Translations under genes and position numbers: made by a program
The notes under the pieces: generated by a model
What the model was told of the DNA's origin: nothing
Seen by the model: the letters and a program-made list of their open reading frames with translations, nothing else
Databases searched by the model: none
DNA from: Salvator merianae
Lineage: Eukaryota > Chordata > Lepidosauria > Squamata > Teiidae
Assembly (NCBI GenBank): GCA_003586115.2
Contig: QVOM02000021.1
Span: 13,584,185-13,648,184 of the forward strand
DNA length: 64,000 nt
Direction of reading: 5' to 3'
Shown here: piece by piece, positions 12,085 through 23,555 of the stretch
Numbering within the stretch: position 1 is the stretch's first letter
Layout of the letters: each line of letters starts with the position of its first letter

Positions 12085-12300
12085 ATAAACTGTGCCCAAT
12101 GCATGTTTTTTACATGTATATTCCTCTATCCTCCAAGGAGTCTAAGGTGGAGCACATAGCATTCCTTCCCCTTGATCTCATCTTTGCAACAATCCTATAT
12201 GAAATAGGCTACGGTTAAAGGCAGAAACTGGCCAGGGTTATCCAGTGAACTTCTACAGCTGAATTGCGATCCAAACCTAGGTATTCCTGCATCCGTGGCA
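12085..12300 (-). mobile_element. tRNA-derived SINE of the second type, antisense fragment
   Basis: Antisense landmarks are 'ctatcctccaaggagtctaa', 'ttgcaacaatcctatatg', 'gaaactggccagggttatcc' and 'gaattgcgatccaaac'. They match the order in the element at 48541-48770 and in a common squamate SINE whose tail resembles an L2/CR1 LINE. The head is eroded. Confidence 0.55.
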
Positions 12301-13079
12301 CCATTTGCACGACACCCTGCTTTGGAATGGGAGTTGCGAAAGCCACCATAGAGGCCTCTGTTTGCCCCACCATAGTGTTTGGAATAATATTGTGGATAGG
12401 TCTCCAATAAGCAGGAATCACTGGGGAGGACTGGAACTGGAAATCTGTTGCAGTTCAGATCCCTGTGTGCAATTCTGACCATGATATCCACTGTTGAGTC
12501 ACCTCTTTGGTTCCTCTCTCCTGCAACTACACAGTAAACCCCTGGTGAGGGGGAACCAAGAGTAGTTAATCCTGGCTTGCTGTTGCATTATCCTTGTTGG
12601 AACATGGGGAGGCTTGGGGGCCAAATGGGAGCAGAAATGTTTGTCTTCTCCTTCTGACCTAACTGGAGGACCTTCCCATAGGCTGTGTGGAGTATCCTTA
12701 GTCTGCTACTCTAGCTGCAGTACTACCTTGACACTTTCTGTGGCACCTTGTGGGGTTGAGGTATCCTCAGTTGGATAACTAGTAGCCTAAACAATGGCAT
12801 GGTAACTGCAGCATTTTTAGTTAGTACCACTCTACACGTTTTGTATATCTAGTCCTCTGTTGGGTAATGATGCACCTCTCTAAAATTGCTTTGTTTTTCT
12901 GGCACTGCTTCCAAGTTGCAGGTTTTATTTGTTCCTTTTAGAAAGAACTCTGTGCATGCAAGATTCCCTTGTTGGTTATTATAGTCACCACTTTGAATGC
13001 ACATAAGAGTTGCACTTGGGGATTATTGACACTAGAGCCCTTTCTGCATGTGCTCTTAGCATGGTATAGGAAAGGGTCG
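12301..13079. other. Intergenic sequence, no gene recognised
   Basis: No supported gene. Overlapping minus-strand frames of 98 and 68 codons (12195-12491, 12215-12421) extend out of the SINE fragment and show no domain. Confidence 0.4.
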
Positions 13080-13122
13080 AGGAGGAGGAGGAGGATAATA
13101 ATTATAATTATAATTATTATTT
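13080..13122. repeat. Compound microsatellite (GGA)n / (ATT)n
   Basis: The sequence shows five GGA/GAG units followed by 'ataattataattataattat'. It abuts the tail end of the antisense SINE at 13123, which fits a microsatellite grown from a retroposon 3' tail. Confidence 0.85.
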
Positions 13123-13398
13123 GGTTTTTATACCCTGCTTTTCTCGGCTGAAGCTGACTCAAAGCGGCTTAAAAGGTTATTTTTCACCCGAAGGCTTACA
13201 TCTATCTATCTTCCACATCACACAAAGTGATGCTCCCTATTTATCTACTTGCAATTACTTGCTTTCGAACAACTAGGTTGACTGGAGCTAGATGCCAGTA
13301 GAGGGCACTCATTCCCTCTACACAGCAGACAAGGGCCTCGAACTCCGATCCTCCTATTGAAAGATCAGTGTCTTAGCCACCTGCGCCACCGTGCCTCC
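13123..13398 (-). mobile_element. tRNA-derived SINE with LINE-like tail, antisense, full length
   Basis: On the minus strand the head is 'ggaggcacggtggcgcaggt', with a B-box 'cggagttcgaggccc', a body with 'ccctctactggcatctagc', and a tail 'aagccgctttgagtcagctt' and 'agggtataaaaacc'. The A-box ('tggcgcaggtgg') and B-box are well kept. The tail resembles L2/CR1 LINE 3' ends, suggesting a different mobilising partner from the BovB-tailed SINEs. Confidence 0.75.
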
Positions 13399-13399
13399 T

Positions 13400-13795
13400 A
13401 TGCATGCTGGTGCAGCATAAGGAAAGCCCCGTCCACTCCTAGTATGCTCTGTCTGTACAGGATGGAGTGTAGACTGGGCAAGGGTACCCAAAAAGGTGTC
13501 CTAATCTGGTTTACCAGTAGACCTTGATGTTGAGGTCTACTGGTATGCTAGGGAGTGGTATAGAAGACCATAGAGGCATACAAATGGCATGTGTCCATGG
13601 TCCAGTATACCACAGAGGACCCATTTCATTGTTGCAACAAGGTGAGCCACCAAAATGTGCTCCCTGGCCTCTGGAGCATTTGGAGCCCTCCTGCACCAGC
13701 TCTAAAGCTGGCATGAGCTTCAGAACTGGCATGCCACTGGCACAGAACATGCTTTCCCAATGCATCTTCTTCTAAACCAGGAGAATCCATCCCAG
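13400..13795. mobile_element. Family-D degraded DNA element containing a perfect 12-bp hairpin
   Basis: A perfect inverted repeat 'accagtagacct' / 'aggtctactggt' with an 8-base loop lies at 13513-13544. Text such as 'gccaccaaaatgtgctccc' at 13646 recurs as 'gccaccaaaatgtacccccc' in the bounded element at 62012-62567. This supports a common origin among non-autonomous DNA elements. Ends could not be defined; the mirrored 83/84-codon frames inside are on opposite strands and not credible genes. Confidence 0.4.
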
Positions 13796-14014
13796 CTAGG
13801 GACAGATTGTGTATCCTAGTACTCAGCAGCTTGACCTGTATTGGAAGAACCTCCTTAAGTGCGGAAACGGGGTTGAAACAGAGTATAAATGTAAGAGATA
13901 GCTAGGTGTATCCCTTGTGTTTTGAAGTCATTTTCCTTTTTAAGAATGGTGTTCTTAACTTGAATAATACCATTTGGGAATCAAGTTACTCACCTGATTT
14001 TCTCTAGAGTCTCT

Positions 14015-14268
14015 GGGCCTTTCCGCAGGATGTAGGTTATCCCATGCTGTTCTGGGTGGTCCATCCCAGCCCATCCCTTTAAATTTGCCAGCTAGGGCTG
14101 CTTTGGCTGGACACCAAAAAAGGCGCACTCCTAATGCTGATTCTGGGTACCTGATGCAATGGCACTGGATGTGGTAAATTGTACCATGGCCTGCAGTGGT
14201 GGCTGGCGGCTTTAAGCCCAGGTGTTTGCGCCCCGTACAAAGCATGCCATGGCTGTTTGCGGGGCCTC
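14015..14268. mobile_element. Probable non-autonomous DNA element
   Basis: The left end 'gggcctttccgcagg' and right end 'gctgtttgcggggcct' are an imperfect inverted pair. The interior has 'aggttatcccatgctgttc' and near the right end 'aaagcatgccatgg', partly complementary. The pattern is like families A and E here. No coding potential; ends approximate. Confidence 0.45.
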
Positions 14269-14269
14269 A

Positions 14270-14959
14270 CTGGGTAATTCTTGTTAGTTGTTACAGGTCT
14301 ACAAGGAAGATAAAACACCTGCCTGTTTTACTCAAGTGCTTGGAGACGAGGGGAGATTAATTGGTCCATTTATTGAAAGCTTGCAGTCACACTGTACAAA
14401 CATCCGTTTCCTATTGCAAAATCTGGAATAGAAAACCTCACACAGTTTACAGATGCGAAATCCCTGAATAATGAAGTGGCCTCCAGCACAAATTGCACAA
14501 CTTTTAATCAAGTAGCAGCCACTGGAGTGTGACTGTTAGGTGCTGCTTTCATAAAAGTTCAGCAAACAGCAGCTGAGCCAGGTGACGTCAGCTATCCCAG
14601 TCTGAACAGGCCCTGTAGTTTTGCTACTGTTTTTAAATACTTGTTGGGGTGCATGAGTAAGGGTGTAGTGGAGTTTGCATGCATGTGTGTAGGAATGTGT
14701 GCAGAGTATGTATGTATGGGGCATGCACGCAACGTTCTGATTTTACATCCACCTGATCATGCATGTAATCAGTGATTCTAGGCTGCTGCGCAGTATCTGT
14801 ACGTCCGAGTGCTATGTGCATTCCGACTTCAGACCCTACTGTCTGCTCATTGAGATATCCTTTCTGCTTCATTTTGGATTCAAGATGGGAGGCATGCTTG
14901 TCATTTGCCATGCTACCAACTTGCCTGAGCGACTGAGCAACTGGGTGAGGGCAATTGGG
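14270..14959. other. Intergenic sequence, no gene recognised
   Basis: Contains a TG-rich stretch near 14650-14720 ('gcatgcatgtgtgtagg'). No exon or RNA gene recognised. Confidence 0.4.
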
Positions 14960-15336
14960 TGGGGAGCGACATATAGACCTGCCTGTGCTTTAAGATCACA
15001 AAGTAAGGGCCTTCTTAGAGTTCTACTATCCGTGGAGGTGTGAAGGATCGCAGCACACGAGAAGGCCTTCTCTGTGGCAGCCCCCTGTCTTTGGAATAGC
15101 CTCCCAGTAGAGGTACAGCAGGTACTATATTGTTTCCAGCTTCTGGTTAAAATGTACCATTTCACCCAGACCTTTGATTCATGGGTTCCTCTGAATGAGG
15201 TCCTGCCAGGATGGGAGGGACAGAGAAAGATAGGGTAGGTTATATTTTAAATATGTTTTAAAAATTAGTGTTTGTGTTTTATTGTATGCTACAACTCCCC
15301 CTGAAACTCTGGCTGAAGGATGGGATACAAATGTTA
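14960..15336 (+). mobile_element. L2-type LINE 3' end (ORF2 C-terminus plus 3' UTR)
   Basis: Near 15059-15120 the plus strand reads, in one frame, EKAFSVAAPCLWNSLPVEVQ, the typical C-terminal motif of L2/CR1-group ORF2 ('AFSVAAP.LWNSLP'). It is followed by a short UTR ('ctgaaggatgggatacaaat') ending in 'gttataaataaataaata'. The element is 5'-truncated as usual for LINEs and has no working product. Confidence 0.7.
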
Positions 15337-15383
15337 TAAATAAATAAATACATGAATGAATGAATGAATGAATGAATGAATGA
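15337..15383. repeat. (TAAA)n / (GAAT)n microsatellite at the LINE 3' tail
   Basis: Tandem 'taaataaata' passes into eight 'gaat/atga' units. It follows directly on the L2 3' end and is probably its tail repeat expanded. Confidence 0.9.
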
Positions 15384-16009
15384 CTATGTAGTCTTCAAAC
15401 TGGAAGAAGGTGGAAGAACACATCTTGAAACTAGAACAAAGTTTGTCTGCTTTGTGTGCTTTGTGAACGAAATGCATGTGAGAACAGTTTTAAACCCACA
15501 TGTGCACACTGCCGGTGTCTATGTATTTGTGTGGAATAGATGTGTTTATGGGGGTGGAGGGAGAGAAGGATATGTGGGTTGTGTGTTTATAGTGTTTGTG
15601 CATTTTTAGAAACTGCAAAATGAATAATTTAAAAGCACTCAAGGAGTTCTTGCAGGAGTGCAGAACATACTGAAATGACACCATTTGCCATTTTGAAAGG
15701 GTCTATTACAACCTCAGTATGTGATGAAATGCGCTTGTTTTTTAAAAGTTGGGGATCACAGCCAGTAGTTGCAAAGTGCCATATGTGGAGCACCACGTAG
15801 GGTGTGCAGGTAGGAAACAAGGTATCCTTGCCTGACAGTCCGTCTCAGGGACAGACAGAGAAGTCAGGCCATATTCAGCATGGAACTCCCTGGTCACACC
15901 CACAATGATGACAATGCCCCTTGCTGAGCCTTCATGGATCCTCCACACACCTCACCTGGTAAAGGGTAAACTTCAGCTTGGCACAACAGGTATGTAGGTG
16001 TAGGGGGTG
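15384..16009. other. Intergenic sequence, no gene recognised
   Basis: GT-rich part near 15500-15605 gives short frames rich in V, F and H on the plus strand. Nothing with family resemblance. Confidence 0.4.
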
Positions 16010-16195
16010 TGGTAGTGGCAGGTACAGTGCAGCTGGGTGGCTCAGTGTGGTGGGGAGATGTGATGCAATGAGGATGGTACACATAGAGCAGGGGTACAGT
16101 ACAATGGGGCAGGGGTGCAGTGTGGCGTGGTGCTGTACGGGGGTACAGGGTAATGGGGGGTGGCATAGTGTTGCAAGGGGGTGGCAAAACTTAAT
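16010..16195. repeat. G-rich imperfect minisatellite-like stretch
   Basis: The motif 'ggggtacagt' / 'ggggtgcagtgtgg' / 'gggggtacagggtaatgggg' recurs irregularly at about 20-30 base spacing. The plus strand is strongly G/T. The minus-strand frames here (97 and 133 codons, very rich in P, H and T) are products of this composition, not genes. Confidence 0.5.
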
Positions 16196-16545
16196 CTTTA
16201 CCAGACAAGGAGATCGCCTCATCATGGTGGTAGTGGTGGCTGCAGCATGGTAGAGCATCAGGGGGTATTGGAGTGGTGGCAGCAGCAGAGGCAGCAGTGG
16301 TGGTGAGGTCAGGCCCTTTCTGGGGTGAGGCAAAGAAAAGTGGCTCCGTGGGTGTCTGGCAGTGACAGCTCATGTAATCTGCTGGCTGTCCTCCATGCTG
16401 CTGCTGACCTGACCTGGATGATAGTCCTTTACCTTGGTCCATTTCTGGCTGAAACAGACTCAGTGCTGGGATTATCCAATGACGGGTTAGTCTCATTCCA
16501 GCCACAAAAGTCCCTGAAAAAAACAGAAATGCGATTTGGCACCTG
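16196..16545. other. Intergenic sequence, no gene recognised
   Basis: Contains GGT/GCA trinucleotide-rich text ('tggtggcagcagcagaggc'). No supported gene. Confidence 0.4.
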
Positions 16546-16850
16546 ATCTCTGAGGGCCAAGCGCCTGGATGAATAAGTGAGTTTTCAACAGGTTGGTGTA
16601 TTCAACTAGGCTTGATGTATTGCTAACAGGAGGTTGTTCTAAAGACTGGGGCCACCACAGGAAAAGCCCCATCTCTAGCTACTACACCATGAACATCAAC
16701 TAGGGATGGTTCTCTAACTTATACTGATGACTTGCATAGCAGAACTAGTGGGGCAAGAGGGGAGCAGGAAGGCTCTAATTTAAGCCTCAGCCTCTCCAAA
16801 CTGCACCTGGTCTGATACCAAGCTGGCATTGCTGCAGAAGTCATTACTGA
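16546..16850. repeat. Interspersed repeat fragment of uncertain class
   Basis: The order 'aataagtgagttttcaacag', 'ttgttctaaagactggggcc' and 'accacaggaaaagccccatc' resembles a repeat common in squamate genomes ('...gccaccacagagaaggccc...'). I cannot say from sequence alone whether it belongs to a LINE or another class. Confidence 0.35.
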
Positions 16851-17829
16851 GGGCAGGAACACAGGCTAGGACTTTGGAAACCATGGTTCAAATGCCCATT
16901 TAGCCATGGAAGCATGGATGATCTTGTAACAGTCCGTGACCTTCATCCTAGCCTGTCTCACAGGTTTGGGATGAGAATAAAATGGAGAGAAGAATAACAC
17001 AGGTCTACAAAAAAAATTTTTTTCTGGTACCAAGGTTTTTTTAATGGATTTAGGGTATTTTGAGGGTGCTGAATTCAAAAATCCCATTACTTTTGCTGAA
17101 TTGGTTCTAGTTTGAAGATAATGGACATCCATGAAAATAATGCATTCCCCCAATGCGATTTGTGTGTGATAACAAAAGCAATAGCTTTTGGTCTGTCTTT
17201 TGACTCTTTAACAGTGCCTTAGGTAATGAAATATCTCATATAATTTCAATTTGTAGGCCTACAATGCTATAAAAGTGACTTTTTGAAGCACTGACATTAA
17301 TAACAATTAATAACTAATTAATTAATTAACTATTAAATATCTCAGAAACTAGAGTCAATCTGAAAACCGAAGTCATATTCTTAATCAGTGCCATAAACTT
17401 AATATAAAACCATTCAGACATCATTGGCACCAAAATCACTGTATACTAGTGTAATGTTTATCTTTGGAAGTAAGGTGGGATAGAAACACAACAAGCAAAC
17501 AAACCAACCAGCAAACTCCAGGCAATGTTTCCTAGCAGGGCCTGATATTAAGTTTTGTAATTTGTTTTCAGTTACTTCATTAATGTAGATCTCTGCCGTA
17601 AGTTCGTAACCACAGACCTGCTTAGTTGCATCTTACTACTTCCAAATGATTAAACTTACAGGTATGGCCAGACTGATCTACATGATGAAGAAGCACCATT
17701 GTCTCATAAATCAAATCAAATCAAATCATTTATTTGTTGTCTACTTGGACCCAAAAATCCAATGTAGAGGTCTGTTACTGCAGGGTAGCATAATAAAAGG
17801 TACAAACAGTGAATCAGAGAGACTGTGAA
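16851..17829. other. AT-rich intergenic sequence, no gene recognised
   Basis: Contains 'attaattaattaa'-type text near 17310-17330 and a (TCAAA)n run near 17705-17728. No exon recognised. Confidence 0.45.
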
Positions 17830-18735
17830 TGTTTTGAGCCAGTCTTTGGATGCAGTGATGGGCTGGATGAGGGTCAATAAACTAAAGCTGAATCCCAACA
17901 AGACAGAGACTCTGTGGGTGGTTCTCATGTTTGGGTACTTGGGAATTTGCCCGTTCTAGATGGTTTTGCACTCCCTCAGAAGGAACAGGTACATAGTCTA
18001 GGGATGGTGCTTGAGTCATCATTGTCATTGGAGGCCCAAGTGACCTGTGTGGCTAGGCATGCCTATTACCAGCTTTGGCTCATGCCAAAGTAACTATGCC
18101 AGTACCTGGACAGGGATGACCTAGCCATTGTTGTCTATGCACTGGTACCCTCATGTTTAGATTAGTGTAACACACTCTATGTAGGGCTGGCCTTGTGCCA
18201 GGTCCAGGAATTGCAACTAGTGCAAATGTGGTAGCCAAGTTGCTGAGAAGGAGGAACTCACTGTGAACGTATCACACCTGTGTTTAAGCATCTGCCTTGG
18301 TTGCCAGTTAGCTACCGACCCATATCCAAGGTTTTATCCTTGGTATGCAAGGCCCTTAACAACTTGGGACCAGCTTACTTGGCAGACCACCTCCCTTGGT
18401 ATAGACCTGTGAGATCTTCATGATTTTCAGGGGAGGTCTTACTGCAGGTACTGTGAATTTCTGAATGTCATCTTATGACTACCTGCAGACAGGCCTTCTC
18501 TGTGGTGGCACCCACCTCTGGAACATTCTTCCCTCTGATATTTGTAGAGCACCTACATTCCTGGTTTTTAGACGCTAACTGAAAACTGACCTTTTTACTC
18601 AGGCCTTCCAGAGTGAATGTTTGTTTATATCCTTCATCCTTCATTTTAATCACGTTTTTATATTATTATGATTTTAGCACTTTTTATTCTTTGTAAACCG
18701 CTTCCCATTAAAATATAAATAGTTTAAATAAAATA
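17830..18735 (+). mobile_element. L2-type LINE fragment, ORF2 3' part and 3' UTR
   Basis: The plus strand encodes, with stops and frameshifts, WMRVNKLKLNPNKTE (from about 17864), the conserved segment after the catalytic YADD block in L2-group reverse transcriptases. Later comes QAFSVVAPTSGTFFP (about 18488), the degraded 'AFSVAAP.LWNSLP' C-terminal motif. The 3' UTR ends 'cgcttcccattaaaatat' and 'taaataaaataa'. About 0.9 kb of a normally 3-kb-plus element remains, so it is 5'-truncated and dead. The 3' end is shared with the copy at 58724. Confidence 0.8.
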
Positions 18736-20394
18736 ATCAAGTGTTTTGTTGCTGGATTTCCTGTAATAGCGATATTTCAGGATATTGCTGCGATATTCTG
18801 GGAATATACTGAGAATGTCACAGATATGTGTGGCATTCTCAAAAAAAGTCCTGGGAGAATCACAGTTCTTAAACCACATCTGGAAGCACCCTGCATGTCA
18901 GGTCAAGCATGTTCAATTTCATCTGCATGCCAAGAATTAATGAGTATCTGGGGTTCTTTTTCCAATCTATATGACAGAGAGAAGTACTTTTGAGTGTTTG
19001 CTCAATTAAAGTTCCTTTCCTTGTCATATACGTTGGAAAAAGAACCCCAACTGCTCTCACCGATTCTGGTTTGAAAATACTGTATGTTTGTTGTTGATCT
19101 GGGAGGAAAGGATTTTCTGAGCTAGAGGACAGAAGGCATTTTTTTTGAAACTCAAAAGGTTCTAGCTAGACTGCAGTTGTTAACTGTGTTCACAGAACTA
19201 TCACGAGCCCAAAGATCTGTGAACATAATTGATGTATATAAAATAAACAAAAATGCCTGCCATGGACACTGAAGCAAAATCCTGTTCTGAGCCAGAAAAA
19301 TGTAGAGCAAACAAGAAATGAGAATCCTTGAGCTCAGTGGATATAGTTTCTTTTAATTAACTGTATTGATGGAGAGCAGACTTTAAAGGTCATTTCCATC
19401 AGCAGCGATATTCAGTGTCTGTCGACAAATGAATGTGGTTTCTTTTGCATTTTCCTATGTCTTTGGCATGCATTCAAATGATTGAAGAACACATACCATC
19501 ATCTGAGAACGTAGCAACAAAAAAACCAACTGTCCTTGCTCCACCATAAGCAAACATCTGAAATTCTTGATCAAGCTGTGGATTAATTTATGCTTCTTAA
19601 ATGTACTGAGCTCTGTTTCTCCACACAGATTAATCTGTCAGCCAAAATCTCAGGGCTGATTCACACTTATCTTTGTGACATGGGAAGTTCATTGGGGCTG
19701 GTATGGCAAAATGCAAGCCTAGGGGAGTGGAACTAGGGTTAAAATTGCAGATTATGGCAAGGTTATTCCAAATAGGCTCATAAGAAACTAAGCTCCACTG
19801 GACATGTTACTCATCTCTGTATTGAAACATTGGGAAAAGGGAGTGGGAAATCAGGGGTCAGATCTGAATGCCAAGAATGTGAGGGTATAGCCCACACTGC
19901 CCTTACCTAATGGGAGGTAAGTAGAAACTGCTGCAAACAGTGTATGGCATCCATACTTGGTTGTGTGTTGTCCGTCACAAATTTACAGAAACTCTGCCCG
20001 CTGTTCCCATTCAGCTGGGTGTGATCAGTGCAAGGTTTGTGAGAATTAGTTGCAAGGCCTCACGCTTATTAGTAAGCCCAGGACTGTCTTGTACTTAATG
20101 TGTATGACATTTTCTATTGCAAAATTTGTGATAGAAAGAGAATGCTTGTGGGATGAAATAGATGGGCTACAGAGTTATTTGTCTTTTAGCTTGGCATGAA
20201 GTGTAAAACATCTCTTTCTCCCTACCGCCCAACTTAAGTACTGTTGAATCGATATGGAAATAAAGCGATCAAAATGCCATGCATACATGCTTGGTGGAAG
20301 TTTAATTATTTAAGATATTGGCATATTGATTCCCATCTAAAAACTCATAGCTGTTTACTTAAGGGTAGTTAAAAAATGTCAGTACATTTAAAAC
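18736..20394. other. AT-rich intergenic sequence, no gene recognised
   Basis: No exon, RNA gene or assignable repeat. A segment near 18925-19065 contains complementary halves ('ctggggttctttttccaa' near 18949 and 'ttggaaaaagaaccccaa' near 19032). It may be a decayed palindromic element. Confidence 0.45.
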
Positions 20395-20545
20395 ATGATC
20401 CCCACAAGAACATAAGAAGTGCCCCACTGGATCCGACCTATGGCCCATCTAGTCCTAGCAATCTGTTGTCACGGTGGCCAACCGGCTACATAGGGAAGCC
20501 CACCGGCAGGTCATTGTTGGTCCAAAGACAGCACCTGGAAGAGGG
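20395..20545 (-). mobile_element. CR1-like LINE 3' end, antisense
   Basis: The plus strand reads 'aagaacataagaagtgcccc', 'actggatccgacctatggcc', 'catctagtcc', then 'cggtggcc'. This is the reverse complement of the 3' end seen in sense at 57095-57160 ('ttagatgggccatggactga', 'tccagcaggactcc', 'cttatgttcttatg'). The two copies validate each other as one family. Assignment to CR1 rests on the C-terminal motif of the 56760-57160 copy. Confidence 0.6.
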
Positions 20546-20819
20546 GAACCATCCATATTGGGAAGGCTGAGTGAAGAGGTGTGTCATCAGTAGGTTCCTG
20601 AAAAATATAACTGGATTCACTTCACAATGGTCAGATAACAGCATTTTGATATTCAGAGCTCTCTGTTAATCGAAAACCTCCCTTTGACCTGCTTAAACTG
20701 CTTTTTTGTTCAAAATGCAGACTGGGGAGACCAGAGGAAGGCTTCCCATTTGAGCCTTTCCCCTCCGTTCCCTCCCTCACAGTCTTCATCCCAGGTCACC
20801 ACTAAGGGTTGGGTTTTGG

Positions 20820-20886
20820 TTCTCTGTGGGTTGTTGGACTTCGACTCCTATCAGCTTAGCCAACCTGGACAATGATGGGAGGTACA
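20820..20886. repeat. Short interspersed-repeat fragment ('ttgttggacttcgactcc' type)
   Basis: The text 'gggttgttggacttcgactc' followed by 'ctggacaatgatggg' is the complement of a motif common in amniote repeats ('...gaagtccaacaac'). Similar sense pieces occur near 41260 and 43050. The parent class is not determined here. Confidence 0.35.
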
Positions 20887-20924
20887 ATCAAGTAACATCT
20901 GTAGGACCATATTGTTGGCAAATG

Positions 20925-21085
20925 CTACTGAGCTGAGCTCAGCTCCCAATGTCTGCATGGAAACATCTACGCAGCTTTCTTGGCAAATGACAGAAGTGGT
21001 TTGCCATTCCTTTCTTCTTCGGGGATACCATGGATTAAAGCTGCAACCTTCTGCTTTCTGGGCAGTCTATTTACCACTAATTTAC
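20925..21085 (-). mobile_element. Sauria-SINE-like element, antisense, degraded
   Basis: Antisense blocks 'catctacgcagctttcttgg', 'cagaagtggtttgccattcc', 'taccatggattaaagctgca' and 'ccttctgctttctgggcagt' follow the same order as in the copy at 11695. The BovB-like tail is largely lost. Confidence 0.6.
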
Positions 21086-23490
21086 AGGCACATCTGCAGA
21101 GCCACACAGTCCTGCCATAAAGTTTGAATAACTTTGAATCACTAAGCTTTAGTTTTAACCTTGTGTTGTAGAATAAATAACTATAACCACTATGCTAAGA
21201 AAAAACAAACAGGAGATTGCAAAGTCCTCATGTTTCCTCTTGCTCCTGCCATGAACGTGCTAGGGATCCTGACAGGGTGAACTTTTAAGCCAATCTCCTC
21301 CAAAGTAGTCAGAAAACCATCCTGCTCCATGTTGGCGGTTATGGCTCTATGGAGCTGCTGTAATTCCAAAGCCAACCAGGCAAGGAAATGCCTATGACAG
21401 TAGGATTACAGACTATGTGAGCATGTTTATCAGCATGCTACAGAGCAGTTGTCAGTGAGACATGCTGAACAACAGGTGCAGTGAATTTATGCAAGCATCC
21501 ACTGCAGAGGGTGATTATGCTTGGTGGCAAGAGCAGCAAAGAAAGCACATGTCTCCTTCTCCATTGCGTCCCTCAAGCAGCCACTGGTGTGTGAGATGGT
21601 GAACCTCCCAATCCATTTGTTGTAGCAGGCCCTAAGGATAAAATTGCTCACCTTGGTGCTTGCTGCTGTTGGGCTCATCATGTACCAAATAGGCCATTGC
21701 TCATCGTGAACTTGGGCAGGCAGGAAGTTGTCAAGATTAAGTGTATAGGTTTTTGGTGGTCACTGCTTGTGCACATACACATATCTGTGCACATACACAT
21801 GTACACATAGGCACCTAATGCACACACACAACTCAACCTTGCACTTGCATTCTTCCAGTCCTGCAGGCATAATAGTATAAACAGAAAGGACCGCAATACA
21901 GGTCCCCCGGAAGAAGGAACTAACAGTGAATGGTGAACATTTGAATTATAAACAGAGCTTGTTTGTTTTGGTGAGTCAGAAGTGACTAAGGGCATTGAGT
22001 ACTTTGTACATTTTTACTGGAATATTAATGTCTCTTACAACAGACATCCTGTCTCTCTCTCTATGCACTTCAAACTTGAAACTTTTTTCTGAAAAGGTTC
22101 ATTGCGGTTCTTTGGAAAGAAAGAAATGGAACATGGAGAAATTAATAGGAATAGAATATGGCACCTGTGCTAAACAAGAGGGGCATGGGATGGTCATGAA
22201 GCTATCTTAACTTCCAATGAGATAGATTTGGGCAGGAGTGAAGGATTTGTTTCTCTCTAGCTGCACAGCTACTATTGGGCAGGACTGGCTTTTTGCTAGG
22301 GATTCAGTAACCATAGAGGGCCCAGTAACCTCCACAGATGGCCAGAAGGTTCGTTTGACTGCCAGATTTGGTGTTTATGGTCTTGGACTGCATTGTATTG
22401 GGGATCCATCATGCTTGCTTTATTAGGCCTCTATTCGACCCTAGCTTTTCCCTTTACACCTTTCATATTTTGAACCCAGCTCCCATTATGGTCACTGGCT
22501 GTTCTGACTTGAAGTGTTGGGAGTCAGAGCCCACACTTGGAGCGCCAGAAGTTTGGCCACATCTCCATTTCATGGCCAATACATCTTTGGTGGGCCTCCA
22601 GGTGTTCAGCCTCCACTTCTCTCCCACCAAAGCATTTGGGGAGAGTTGCTAGTACCCTGGAGGCCTATCAAAGGTACCTAAAGGGTCACTGCATGAAGAG
22701 CAGCACCTCAGGTGGCTACCTCATACACTATAAGGGCCCCTTACTATGGTAAAGTGAGTCACAGATGACTCACAGCACTGTTGCACCTGTGTGGGGAGAC
22801 TGTACGCAGCCGTAGATGCTTCTTGTAATGTACCTTGCCCAGTGGCAATGTAGAAACCAAACCATTGCTAAAGATTTGATTATCATACATAATTTTTTTA
22901 ATTCATCTCTTAATGTATACAACTTTCCAATTAGTTGGAGTAAATCTCTCACAGGAGTAATTTGAAGGCCAAGTATGCTCAAGTCAATATTTGGGAAAGA
23001 TAATAGGAACCAGTGCTCAGGCATCGATGCTTTGTCAGTGAGCAGCCAATCATCTTTCATTTCCTGAGGAATGTGCCAAGTCAGGTACTGAGTTGCCCTG
23101 AATCACTGTTTCTCACAAGGACTACAGGCTTCACCCCTGGGCTTGATCCAGGTAGAGTCCCTTTTGGTGCTAGAAGAAAATTCCCCATTCTGAGTTCCTA
23201 TCATAACAATAGACTTATGGTGCCCTGCTTACTCTAAAGCACCAAGAGAGAATCCCAAAGCCATTTACTTTTGCTTCTTCAATCCTCTTCCTTTCAAAAT
23301 CTCCCTACCTACCTGACGGCTCCTTCCTATACTATTCTTGAATGCTGATGTGACAATGAAAACCCCAACACCTGCCAAATTAAGCCAGGAGTCTTTTTGG
23401 ATTTAGACTTGGTTTTAGGCTAGAAACTGCTGTGCATCTGTGTGTGAATGACTGTCACCCCCCCCTAAGGCAACTGGTCTCAGGCTGCAT
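21086..23490. other. Intergenic sequence, no gene recognised; CA-rich tract at 21769-21830
   Basis: There is an irregular alternating 'gcacatacacatatctgtgc' tract at 21769-21830. The 94-codon plus frame at 22368-22652 has no recognisable domain, although its surroundings (22237-22770) are more GC-balanced than the flanks. Nothing supports an exon. Confidence 0.4.
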
Positions 23491-23555
23491 CTAGACATCG
23501 GTTACTTATTCCACTATATTTGCATATTCTGGAATAAAGCATGGATATTCTGAAA
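23491..23555. mobile_element. Left half of a family-C MITE, interrupted
   Basis: The text 'tctagacatcggttacttat', 'tccactatatttgcatattc', 'tggaataaagcatggatatt' matches the left arm of the intact family-C copy at 8572. It stops at its centre exactly where a hAT-like element (23556) begins. The right arm is not recoverable beyond 'ttccggaa'. Confidence 0.6.

Noticed and set aside
15894..16333. Minus-strand P/H/T-rich frames of 97 and 133 codons
   Set aside because: They come from an imperfect G/T-rich minisatellite-like stretch and have no complexity typical of a protein.
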